From Tanytarsus gracilentus (taxonomy: Eukaryota > Arthropoda > Insecta > Diptera > Chironomidae), in assembly GCA_038502055.1 (NCBI GenBank), contig JAXRKN010000041.1:3391501-3455500 (forward strand): a DNA stretch of 64,000 nucleotides. The letters run 5' to 3'. Below the pieces are notes generated by a model. That model searched no databases. It was not told the DNA's origin and saw only the letters and a program-made list of their open reading frames with translations. This document shows positions 36,895 to 47,569 of the stretch, piece by piece (within the stretch, counting starts at the first letter, position 1; each line of letters opens with the position of its first letter). A program made the translations under genes and the position numbers.

Positions 36895-39800
36895 TCAACC
36901 GACAAAACGAAAACGACGAAATTAAGCCATAATTTTTTTGGCTGCGGAGTGAAAATGATTTTTTCAAAGTCAAATAAGAGAATGCGAAAGTGGAGCATCA
37001 GCGATAGTTTTCTCGCTGCTGTCATCACAAATGGCACGAGAAAGAAGTTTATGGCAAAATTTTTCTCCATTTTATTTATTGTACAATGGATCCTCAAATA
37101 AGTTTTCTCACACTAAATTCATGTGAGTAAAAGTTTCCAACCCTTGACATCCATTGAAGCCTTACACAGCTAGTTAAGCTAACAAAAGAGTAAGAGATGA
37201 GGAATGAGCAGTGCAAAGGGAAAAGTAATATTTCAACATAAATCTTATAAAACATACTCTTTCACATCTCATCCATGCACACACATGATATCATACGATG
37301 AACATATGTGACAAATCTACATTTTTCTTCCGCCATTTCTCGCAATTTGTGAGCGCATTAAATTTAAAATTTGTCTATTCAAAAGTGGCATTTAGTTTTT
37401 TTCTTAGCTTAAAATAAAAAAATTTGATAAAGTCCAAAAATTAGGGTTGAAAGTCATAAGTTTTAAAGTTATTTCAATTACTTTCAAGTATTTTCACCTC
37501 CGACGTCTTTAAACTTTTCAATGTTCCCTTGAGAAAAATAAATAAAGAATTTCAAAAAGGGAAAAACGAATAAAAAATTGCTTCCAATTCATGAGACTTT
37601 CTTTCGCTGTGTACATATCATGAATTCACACAGGAAGAAAAATTTTCAACTGTTCAGAAAGGTCTTGAAGATGATTTTTCTGTACTTTATCCAATGCAGA
37701 ACGTAAGTGTGTGTAGCACATTGAAATTTGGCAAACAGAAGCACACGCGAATATGTGAACAAGCAAGAAGGAAAAGGAATTTATAGCAAAAAACTGTATG
37801 TGAGATAAGAAGGAATGATTTATTGACTCGGGCTTTTATTCAGTTTTGTTATTCCCGCTGCTGCTTGCCTCTGCTGCTGATGATGACGATGCCATTGCCA
37901 TTGTCTGCTCAACTACACACAAATTTTTGTCCCATGTTAATTTTAGTGACATTATTAAAGAAAATTGTGATTCCGGCGTGTGTTGCGGTTTAGCTTAAGG
38001 TATTTTTGCTGAGTCGCTAATTCTGGGTATTTTCAGCAATCGACGCACAATCTCCAGATCAGCATTTTTGCGGTTTCCTCTAAATATTTTATTAAAATAA
38101 ATTTTCATTTCTCAAACATGTTTTTGAATAATCGAAATTCTCTATTTGCACTTCCAGTTCAATCGCACGTATGCAAATAGTCTTGGAGAGTCTCACAAAT
38201 TCGAAATCACTTTTGCCTTTTCAACAATTTAATTGAATTTTTGCAAATAAATTTATTCTCATATTGCAAACTCACTCGACACGTTTATAATATTTACCTA
38301 GATTGACGTGCGTTGTAAAATTTTGTTGTGTAATGCTTCGAACAAATATGTGAAACGCAAAAATTTTCAGAGCTTATGATGAGAAGAGCTTTTAATGCTT
38401 GTACGAAAAAATCTTCTGAGATTTTGCTCAAGGCGGATTTTCACAAATGAACCATTACTGGATTTGGTAAATCTTTAAAGGAAAACTCAATTATGTAATC
38501 TTTACGTCAAAATGCGGGCTCTGCATAAAGCTTTTTGCGATAATTTACTTGAGCTGCATAATTTCAAAATCTCACAAACCAACCCTCAAAAACCGAACAT
38601 GACACCCGTAGATTCCGCATTATTTAAACATTTTCCATATCACTTCTAACCCGACCATGGCGTGCCACAAAATCTATTTGTTTCTGGACCTACAAAGAAA
38701 ATTGCATATTTGAGTTAGTTGGCATGCGATCAAAATGGAATTTGAGATAATCAAATTTATTTTTGCTATCAAGAATTTAATTTAATATTTTAAACCCTTT
38801 GCAAGTCTCTTTTCAAGACTGATTGCTAAAAGTAACAAATTAAGCAAAGACGAAAATCAAAAGCTTCAATGTAATCAATCATTTCCATTATTACCCATAA
38901 ATTTTTAATTTTTTTCATCATAAAAAGACAGAAGGAGAGAGATAATGTCATTTGAATACATTCATGATGATAAAGCGACAAATTTCTTCTTAATAAAATT
39001 AATTTAAACTTTTATCAAAATTTTAACCGAATTTTATTTTCAAATTTTAAATTAAAAACAGAAAAAGGTCTAAAATCACATTACAATGGAGCAGCTTTTA
39101 ATTTAAAAATTTTTTAAAGAGCCAAACCAACAAAAAAAATCAGAAAGAATAACTGAAATATTCTCCAACAAGAAAGTCAACACGAAACTTTTCTTCAATT
39201 TTTTTTATTGCTTAATATTTTCATTGCCTTTTCTCGACTCTCCTATCATTCACTGTTGACTACTGCCGCCGTCGTCTACGAGCGATGATAAGCGTAAAGC
39301 GGTCGTGAATCATAAAACTTTCTCCATCGAACGAAGAGCCGAGGATGTCAAGCGGTGTGGAGAAAATTTTAATGGAAAAAATGTTGAGCGAAAATTCATG
39401 AGGTTTTTCCTTCTTCGCACATTCCAAATAAATATTAACAGCAGCCGGCAACTAATTCTGAGATTACTGAAATTTGCTGCTGAAAGATCAAATTTATTTG
39501 TACACATTTTCATCCACGTTTTCACCGAAAATCTTTGGTCATCCATGAGCGTATCAATATCAGACAATTACAATGAAGCAAAATTGCCGTAGCGATGTCG
39601 TCACTTGGATATTCTTACTGACAATTTTTTTTCCTCTTAAATGTTAAAGCACATGAACTCGTTAAACATTACTTTATAAATCAAATATATTGAAGTAGGA
39701 AATTGGATGACACTCAGCAGAGAGAAAAAGTTGTAATTAAAAAACTTTCGACCCATGGACGACCCATTTCAACAAATACTTGTGGCCTCCCTCACTCAAT

Positions 39801-42029
39801 TTAGGATGGAGATAAAATTTAGGAAACACTCATGTGCTTTTTCATTACAACACACACACACACACACATACTCGATAATGATGATGCTGAAATCATTTTC
39901 AATTTTCGACAGTTTTCATACCCTAAAGCAAATATTTTCTAAATCACAAAACACTGATTAATCATGATTGTAGTTTTAGAGACCAGAAATTTAATTAAAT
40001 TTCAGCTTGAAATAATGAAGAATTTTAAATTGTTTTTAAATTCGAGAGCACTGTCAAAAACTGGGACGGGCTCAAATTTTATTTAAAAATTTGATGATTA
40101 AAAAAAGTTCAAAAGAAAAACAAAATTTATATTAGAATCCAACTTTCAAATAATTAAAAAAAACCATCATGCTGCCAATTAACATCAAAAGCTTCTTTGA
40201 GGCTGTTCTTTAGCGCACCAATTATGAAGAATTTTTATGTTTTTTTAATTTTTGTTTTTTTGCGTTGTAATTCCAAAGAAAATAAAAAAATATTTTCCGC
40301 ACGAGATCTCGCGAGATCCTAAAACTGCTTAAATCATTAACGTGAAAAATATGGAATACAAAACTAAATTTATGAAATATTTTCTAAATTATTATATTGA
40401 ACATAAATTTCTTGATCTAAGTTAAAAATTTAATTTAAATTTTTTTCTTATTTATTGTAATTAATTTTTGCTTAAATAATCAAACAAAAATCTTGTCCAA
40501 TATTTGCAGAGAATTTGCTGTTGGCAAGACAACAATTTGTTAGCCATTAAATGCGTTTCTAAACAACATCTTAATAAAAAAAAGAGAAGCCATTTTATGG
40601 ACGTTTAAAAAGAAACGCTTTGTGGCTTCGGGACCTTCCTCTGGCTATGAAATCATTTTTCCTTACTAAAGAGCATAAATTTTTTTACATCCGTTGAGGA
40701 GCGAACGATAAAAAATCCACGAGGAAAACAGAAAGCTATAAAGTAAGTCAAATTTGTGAGTTTCGAGGTCGATGTACTTCCTGGAAAACCTTTTTTTTCA
40801 GGTGCAGTAGAAAGTAATTAAAGACACTTTATATTCATGAAACCATAACTTTTTTTTATCTTTTTTCTGTGATGCCCTCTTTTACGTGGTGTCTGTGATT
40901 TTAATTTGCATACTTTAAATGATTCAGTAATTAAAATAAAATACGAAGTGGGTAGAATTTAAAAATAGATTGACTCCATCGAGAGCAGGTTTTGGCCCGT
41001 GAAAATTTATTTCAATGATGCACACTCGAGAATTTAATTTTTAATTGAAAAAATGTTCTTGAGTTTTGTGAAGTTGTGGGAAAATTATTTAAAGAGATTT
41101 TCTGATAAAAATTTGAATTTTTTGTTAATAAAAAAATATAAATTTTTAAGTTTTTTGAAAATCGAATTTTGAAGATAATTTCATTGATTTTCAATCAACC
41201 ATGAAATGATTTTTTTCACCAAACAAAAAGATCAAATTTCAACATTATCTCGAGTGCATCCCACAAATTTCTAGAATCAATGAACCGTGCTCGTTTAACA
41301 AGGACAATATTGCATTAAATATTAACTGTGGTCGATCTAAAGCTCTCACTAAATAATGGCAGTGTCGTTTAAATTTTAATTGCATGTCCGCAGACAAAAA
41401 AGGGAGCAAGTCGAGTTTGCTGTAATAAAAAAGCACTTAAACCATCGCAATCTCAATGCCATTAATACTCCAACACCATCCGGTTGTTCAGTCGCGGGAT
41501 AGACAAGTAAATTCTGTTTATTGAGTGCAAAAATGGCAATTGACAAAATTGAAATTACGCGCTCTCGAGACACCCTTCGAACATGAATGGCGGGAGTTTG
41601 AGTAATGAATAGAAAACTCAACCATAAAACCCTCCATTCGCGACTCATTGGACGAAAATGAGTGGAAGATGCAAAACGGAAGAAAAAGGGAGGAAGATTT
41701 ATTTGCATTTAAGACACCAAACATTTGTCAAGCTTTTCACTGAGTTGAACGCGAACTGATACAAGCAAAAAACTACGTTAACAAAAAAAAACAATCAACG
41801 GCCATCACATGACGCCAATTATATCAGGAATATATCAATTAACATTGAAAAATAAAATTGTCCTCAACATTCCTAAACCAAAAACTGAACAACGAATAAT
41901 TCCGTGGATGTTATTTCAGTTAAAATGTATCAAATGACCCACTAAAGAGTTCATAAACCTTTTTGATGATGGGGTGCGACACTCAGGAATAAATTAATTT
42001 TTAACAACAAACAAATTTTCAATACTCAC
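36895..42029. other. AT-rich stretch, probably intron of the ADAMTS gene
   Basis: The ADAMTS exon ending at 42030 has a clean donor, so at least the first part of this interval is its intron. The next exon (expected to complete an Asn codon and encode the rest of the zinc site) was not found. A CA microsatellite lies at 39850-39868. At 37860-37910 a CAG/CAT-type simple repeat encodes only low-complexity Ala/Ser. Confidence 0.45.
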
Positions 42030-42862
42030 TTATGGCCGAGCTCGTGAGTTATCGTATGCGCCAACGTTATTCCATTGTCTTCATTAACCGAGCAGGATTT
42101 ATCGGCACGACACATTCCAGCCACATTTGCGATACCTACGCGCGTTTAAACAAAAGGACAGTGGCATTAGAGGCAAATTTATACATCACATATGAAAGTA
42201 GCAATAAATTATTAAATACCCAATGTGGCGCATCCCGATGCCGAGCAAATGTCCTTGCGAGTAACCAAAATCGCTACGTCATGGTGATGAGGATCATCGT
42301 CCTTTTTCGGATTCAACGTCCGCTGCCATCTAATTTAAGAAAGGGAGGTACATTTAAAAAAGACTTCAATGGGCGGAGAGACAACAAAAATTAACCGAAA
42401 TTAAGAAAATAAATTTTTAAATATAAAAGCCGTTAAAAAAATTTGAATTTAATTTATACGTTACCAAAAATTTAAAAAATAATTAAATTTTCAAAAATTA
42501 ACTTACCTGCAAAAACTCTCCAAAGTTGATTGCGCAATGTGGGTGATATTCAAGTCCTGATAATTGTCTTCCTCTTCAAGTAAAATAATTTTTACAACAA
42601 CAACCTGAATGGAATTTCCGATTGTTGGATCTTTATAAAGTGACGAGACCATATTCATGATAGTCAACAGGTATGACTCAACATCGACATCAGCATGAAA
42701 ATTTAACATTGACGTATCAGCAACGACTAATGCTTCAACATGCCTTGGCGTTATCACCGATCTTGCCGATCGACGTTTCTTGTCATTTGGTTGCGATGGC
42801 TGTAGTTGATTGTGACGATGATGATTCCTTATTTTACGGCCACCTCGAACCGACACCTTCTT
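42030..42862 (-). CDS. ADAMTS metalloprotease, catalytic-domain exons (partial)
   Basis: Three minus-strand exons splice in frame: 42862-42507 (it may begin at 42903), 42329-42220 and 42135-42030. Exon 1 carries a basic RSAR processing site, fitting furin removal of the prodomain. The reprolysin domain starts next with TPRHVEALVVADTSM. Exon 2 encodes PHHHDVAILVTRKDIC, and exon 3 encodes the calcium/disulfide region CSVNEDNG and the start of the zinc site THELGH, whose last codon is completed by a downstream exon. ADAMTS proteins are secreted zinc endopeptidases that cut extracellular matrix proteins. The prodomain exons (higher coordinates) and the disintegrin, thrombospondin and spacer exons (lower coordinates) were not found. 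Family assignment is firm; the subfamily is not resolved. Confidence 0.9.
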
Positions 42863-42903
42863 CTGAGACTTACTTAACAGTACCCAACAATTGCGAATAA
42901 AAA

Positions 42904-44073
42904 GCTAGTTCAGGAAAAACAAGATTAATAAGACTCTTCATATTTAGTCGTGTTCAAAACATAAAAGAACATTGTGATTTTCTAACCTAACGTTCAACTA
43001 AATTTTTAGTCAATGACCTAAGAGAGTTAAAGGCTAAAGTCTGTTCGAATGATGGAAACTCTTTTTCTTAACTTAATTATAGGCATGTTGTAAATACCTA
43101 TAATTACATTATACTACATTTTTTGAGTCGCAAAATATATAGGTCGACTTCTGAATTTCAGGTTAAACAAAAAATTAAAAACGTTCAAATTAACAATTAA
43201 GCATGTTTAAAAAGTTCTGCAATTTATAATTTCATTCCGGAAAATATAAAACGAAAATTATAAAACACCGGTTGAGTCCTCTCAAAGTTTGCACAAATCG
43301 CCAGTTTTGAGAGGACATTCTATCCCACATCAGTTCAATTAATATCATCAACGTTGATTTGACAAATATTTAATGACTTCTTAACAAGATTCCATCCCTT
43401 GAGATCTCTTAATCTCTAACAATTATTGCCTCGCACTCACCCACTGTGTTGTGCATGCAAAATAAAAAATCATTTATGATCAGACGAAATAATAATTTTA
43501 TAAATCTCTTGCACACACGGCAACGATGTGCCATGCCCAGTTTCTTGATGGTTTCATGATGGACGATGTGATAAGAGCTTTTCTATGCCCATGTGCTGGA
43601 AATTTTATGAATTTTTTTAATTTAAATTCATAAAATTTAGTTTTAAATGCCACGTGTTGAGTTCTCACCAAATTTTACACAAATTTCTCTTCCCCGCCCA
43701 TCCAACGCCCATTTTAATGGCAATTTTCGTTCATACAGACATTGGAAATAAACAATATTTATAATTTATGGCTCTTGAATATTTAATAATTGAAATTATT
43801 TAACAGGAACCACAACACCCGCGAAGAACCTCTAAATTCGACAATTATTTCACACGATCTGAATTTGAAGCGCGTTATCTGCGAGAAAAGCCTGGTCGAA
43901 CTATATTAGTCAAAACATAATAGACGATCATGGGAGGGCTTTAAATGATATAAACAACGTTGAGCATACATCTTTAAGTTGACAAATAATATTCTTATGA
44001 TGTGTAAGTTGTGTAGCTTTAAGATCAGCTTGATTCAGTTTTAATTTCGACGTTCATCGAGAAAGTTTGAAAA
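42904..44073. other. Gap between ADAMTS exons and the acidic gene
   Basis: No gene is seen. The interval holds ADAMTS intron or upstream sequence on the minus strand and the presumed promoter of the plus-strand gene starting at 44074. A short inverted repeat (11 bp arms, GTCCTCTCAAA at 43276-43286 and its inverse at 43306-43316) is the only structure noticed. Confidence 0.4.
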
Positions 44074-44774
44074 ATGAAGTTCTTTAAGATTTTTATTAGT
44101 GAGTTGATTGAATAATTATAAACATCAGTTTAACATTTTTTTTATAATTAGTTGTGACACTAATCGCATACCTTGTGGGAGCAATGCCAATTGATCATTC
44201 AACACATGATTACGATGACAGCAACGAGAGTGAAGGTAAATATGACTACGGAGGGAGCCACGAGAGCCACGCGATCGAGGATAATTTCAATGACGATGAG
44301 GCTCGCGATTATGACAACGATTATGACGCCGGTAAGGACCAAGAGCCTCCCGATTATGACAACGATTATGATAACGGTGAGGCCCACGATGAGACCGGCG
44401 ATAACATTGATTATGACGACAGTAAGCCCAACGAAAAGACCGACATTGAGTATGATGACGGAGAGGCGCCATGTGACCACGTGGAGACCGCCAATTCCGA
44501 ACCTGGTTTTTTGGATATACTATGGAGTGATGTAGCTACCAGAGTTTCACCAATAGTTGCGGACATATTAATAGTTGTCATAAAGATAATCACCATAATA
44601 GCTGCAGTTGTCTTTACAATTTTGATCATCGCCTGCTGTCCTGTGCTCATCATGCTCCTGAAAATGTGCAATAACATAAAAAAGCTTGTTACCATCATGT
44701 ACAAGAGCATAAAAAAGCTTGTTATCAACTACATCATCCGACCCATTTTTCGTAGAATTCCTCTACCAATGTAA
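44074..44774 (+). CDS. Acidic signal-peptide and membrane protein, orphan
   Basis: Exon 1 (44074-44098) and exon 2 (44152-44774) join across a 53-bp intron to give 215 residues. The splice completes a signal peptide (MKFFKIFIIVTLIAYLVGA) that neither exon shows alone, which supports the model. Residues about 25-120 are extremely acidic, with repeated Asp-Tyr/Asn-Asp units (for example DYDNDYD). Residues about 147-178 form a long hydrophobic segment rich in Ile and Val, followed by a basic tail with two IKKLV units. This suggests a type I membrane protein with an acidic extracellular or luminal part. A polyadenylation signal AATAAA lies at 44836. I recognise no family. The tyrosine/aspartate tract could bind calcium or be sulfated, but that is speculation. 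Confidence 0.65.
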
Positions 44775-44841
44775 TTTTGGTCGGATAACAGTGAAAATTT
44801 GCTATAAAAACTCGTGTTCGTAATGTTTTTAAGCAAATAAA

Positions 44842-45877
44842 ATATTTTTAAAAAATAAAATTTTTGCTATTTATAATAAATTTAATTTTCAGGTCTTTAT
44901 TTTGCACAGCTCACTATGGAGAAAAAATCAAAAAAAAACTCTAAATTCATGAAATCGACATGCCTTATATTTCTAATTTTTCATGCTCAATCGAATGTTT
45001 GGTCCTTAAACCTCCTAAAAATGCTAAGAATCAATTTTTTCGGACGTAGGAATCGAATGTTTGCACCCATTTTCTATGAACCCTCTAAAAATTTAAATTT
45101 CTTAAATGTGCTCTAACTTTTTACTCTTTCATTTCCTGAACTTGGTTTCTTCTGAACAGTTGTTTGTTTTTACATTCTCTATCGATTTGCATCAACAGAA
45201 ATTTTTATAAAGCTTAGCATGCTGATTTGTAGCTTCCTGAAAGTAGCTTAACTTTAAGTGTCAAGATATCAGTTGGAGGTTGATGGAAGTAGATTCTGAG
45301 CATTGAATAACATAATTTGAACCTTAGTCAAACGATTCCAATTAGTTTAATCGTCCAGGGAACTGGCAATTTGCATTTTAAAAAATCGCGAATTTACTGA
45401 ATTTTCAAGTTATTTTACATTTCTGGACATGCTGAATATAAATTTTTCAGTCAAGCATGTTGGACTTGGCTAATTGATCATTAATATCTTCTGTTTTGAA
45501 TCACGGAATTCAATTAAATGTCAAAATTCTTTAATATCCAAAGTGCATTTTATATTTTTTATTTTCAAAGTAAACTCAAAATTTTATCTCTCTCAGAAAA
45601 AATAAAAAATTTTTCCAAGAATTGACAAATAATCTCAATTGAGTAAACATTTTTTCTAAAGGTTGTTTAGATTAATGTCAGCAATTTTCAACGAGTGTAT
45701 GTCACCCAGCCGACAGAAATTCTGCAGAGATATAAGTACAATGTAAATTTTGTTTACAAGTTAAGATGATTCATTTTTAAATCGCGTTTTAAGTTTCACA
45801 GCATACATTTTTTTTCTCTTCTTATGACAACAGGGAAAAAAAATTGTCGCGATAAGAAAAAAAAATAATCTGAGTTG
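44842..45877. other. Gene-free stretch after the acidic gene
   Basis: AT-rich sequence without a supportable ORF. The open frame at 44916-45116 is low-complexity and lacks any supporting signal. Confidence 0.4.
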
Positions 45878-45907
45878 GCTAAAAGGGTGGTGACCCACCC
45901 TTTTAGC
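45878..45907. repeat. Perfect 13-bp hairpin
   Basis: GCTAAAAGGGTGG at 45878-45890 is followed by a TGAC loop and its exact inverse at 45895-45907. The GC-containing stem stands out from the AT-rich surroundings and lies about 50 bp before the AT-rich array. It may be the end of a degraded element; its function is unknown. Confidence 0.6.
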
Positions 45908-45957
45908 TTTTGAAATAAACGAACTTAATCAGATTAATAAAAACCAAAGAAATATTT

Positions 45958-46205
45958 AGAAAATATATATAAGGTGAGATTGAAAAAAAATATTGAAAAA
46001 ACATATATATATAAAATATTATTGAAGAAAATATTGAAATAATATATAAAATAAGATTGGAGAAAATATTCAAAAATGTATTGAAGAAAATATTAAAAAT
46101 TATATTTGAAATAATATTGAAAAAATATTGAAAAAACATTATTGAAAAACATTATTGAAAAACATTATTGAAAACATTATTGAAAACATTATTGAAAAAA
46201 AAATG
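45958..46205. repeat. AT-rich array of ATATTGAA-type units
   Basis: Irregular units of the type GAAAATATTGAA occupy most of the interval. The last part (about 46130-46195) becomes regular 12-13 bp units ATTATTGAAAAAC. A 17-bp word, AATATATAAAATAAGAT (46041-46057), recurs exactly at 58019-58035 in the similar array on the far side of the GIY-YIG/JmjC block. Confidence 0.7.
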
Positions 46206-46685
46206 TTTATAAAATTCTGGGGTGGACAAAACTACCAAAAAAATAAAAACTTAATTATAAAAATTACCCTTGAAAAAAAAAAACAATTTAAATTCTATTT
46301 AAATTGTGCTTAATTATAAATTAATATTTTTAAAAAAATCTAATTATTAAATAACAAATAAATTTTAATAAATGAATTATTTAAAATTTAATAACTTAAT
46401 TTTATACTAAATAGAATTTAAGATTATTAAAATTAAGAGGTTTAAAAATTTACATCTGCTAAAAGTTTAGCAACGCAGTGTCAGATTTTAACCGATCTTC
46501 TTGGAAATTTACCCTTAAAATGTTGTAAAACTACACTTTTACTGATTGCCCACAAGTTTCTCCTTTTTTATGGAGAAAAAACGCTGGTTTTTCGACATGT
46601 TGCTGACATATGTGTATTTTATATGGTTTACGTAATACAGCCTTTTATTACTTTCAAACATAAACAAAGTGGTAAAGTGAGTCAT

Positions 46686-46766
46686 AAAAATTTATCTCTG
46701 TTTTAGGCTTACATTGTGCATACACGTGTGACGCACAATGTAAGCCTAAAACAGAGATAAATTTTT
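46686..46766. repeat. Perfect 34-bp inverted repeat (hairpin)
   Basis: Positions 46686-46719 and 46733-46766 are exact inverse copies (outer end AAAAATTTATCTCTG, inner end CTTACATTGTGC) around a 13-base loop that includes the palindrome CACGTG. A transcript from either strand would fold into a 34-bp perfect stem. No ORF, promoter or known family was recognised. It could be a young tiny inverted-repeat element, a small-RNA source, or an assembly foldback artefact. Confidence 0.85.
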
Positions 46767-47427
46767 AAATCTTTGTTTGAAAATTGCATAACGACCAAGA
46801 TACAAAATTTTAAATTCTTAAATTTACAAATATCGAAGATCCTTAACGTATTTTTTAAATTACCAAAAATTACTCAATATTCCCAAAAAAATATTAAATC
46901 TCAAAATTTACTCTCATATATGATCATATAAAAAATCTAGAAATTTTATGTGGGATTTAAAAGAAACTATTCTGTGTTTTTAATCACTTCTGATTAAAAA
47001 AATGAAAGACATTAGAATCATTGCTATGAGAGTTATACTCACTCATATTAATTTCCGCTGGTAAGCTTAAAAAAAGGTTTTTAAAATTGATTAAAAACTC
47101 TTTAATTAATATTAACACGCAAATTTTTATTAAGTGACTTCGAAATTGGTTTAGAAAAATCTTTTTTATCAATTAACACGGTAGCATGCTATAGCATAAA
47201 TTTCAATAGAGGCATAAATGAAAATGAGGGTGGAGTTTGTTTTTAGAGGATGCTCATTGGTCGTTTTTTTTGTATGTGAGAGTTGTAAAAACGAAAAAAA
47301 GAGATATTATATAAGGCTCAAAGAAAAAAAATTGGTGGCATTTGTAATATTTCGTTCAACGCTTAAACATTTATTCAGAAAGTTCGAATATAATTTTTAG
47401 TGCATATCCCAAAAAAAACAAAAAAAA

Positions 47428-47555
47428 TGTTTTGTGCTCAAACAACAAAGTCTTGTGAAGTGATAATTTAAAAAAAGTTGTTGCTTTTAAAAGAAATTTT
47501 TAGTGAAATATACTAAAAAACAAAAAAATTGTTTTGTGCTCAAACAACAAAGTCT
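47428..47555 (+). repeat. Direct 26-bp duplication before the GIY-YIG gene start
   Basis: The 26-bp word beginning TGTTTTGTGCTCAAACAACA occurs identically at 47428-47453 and 47530-47555, 102 bp apart, each preceded by an A-rich stretch. The second copy ends 14 bp before the proposed ATG at 47570, so the duplication lies in the presumed promoter or 5' UTR. Confidence 0.75.
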
Positions 47556-47569
47556 AAAAAAATAATATA

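Noticed and set aside
36090..37097. Several overlapping ORFs on both strands with Cys/His/Ile-rich repeats (for example HNYYAHFLCT)
   Set aside because: They are read from the repeated TTGTGCACAA words of the foldback arms and occur in several frames on both strands.
40160..40185. Possible next ADAMTS exon containing a QHDG-like word on the minus strand
   Set aside because: No acceptor in the right phase, and surrounding residues do not match the expected zinc-site continuation.
42032..42394. Plus-strand 120-codon ORF
   Set aside because: It lies opposite two ADAMTS exons whose minus-strand splicing and motifs are clear.
44173..44728. Alternative frames of the acidic gene (Thr/Met-rich plus frame, Val/Ile-rich minus frames)
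   Set aside because: They are shadows of the GAT/TAT/GAC repeats; only the signal-peptide frame has a splice-supported start.
47218..47400. 60-codon plus-strand ORF before the GIY-YIG gene
   Set aside because: Low-complexity, with no domain, and interrupted by the A-rich repeat that follows; not supported.
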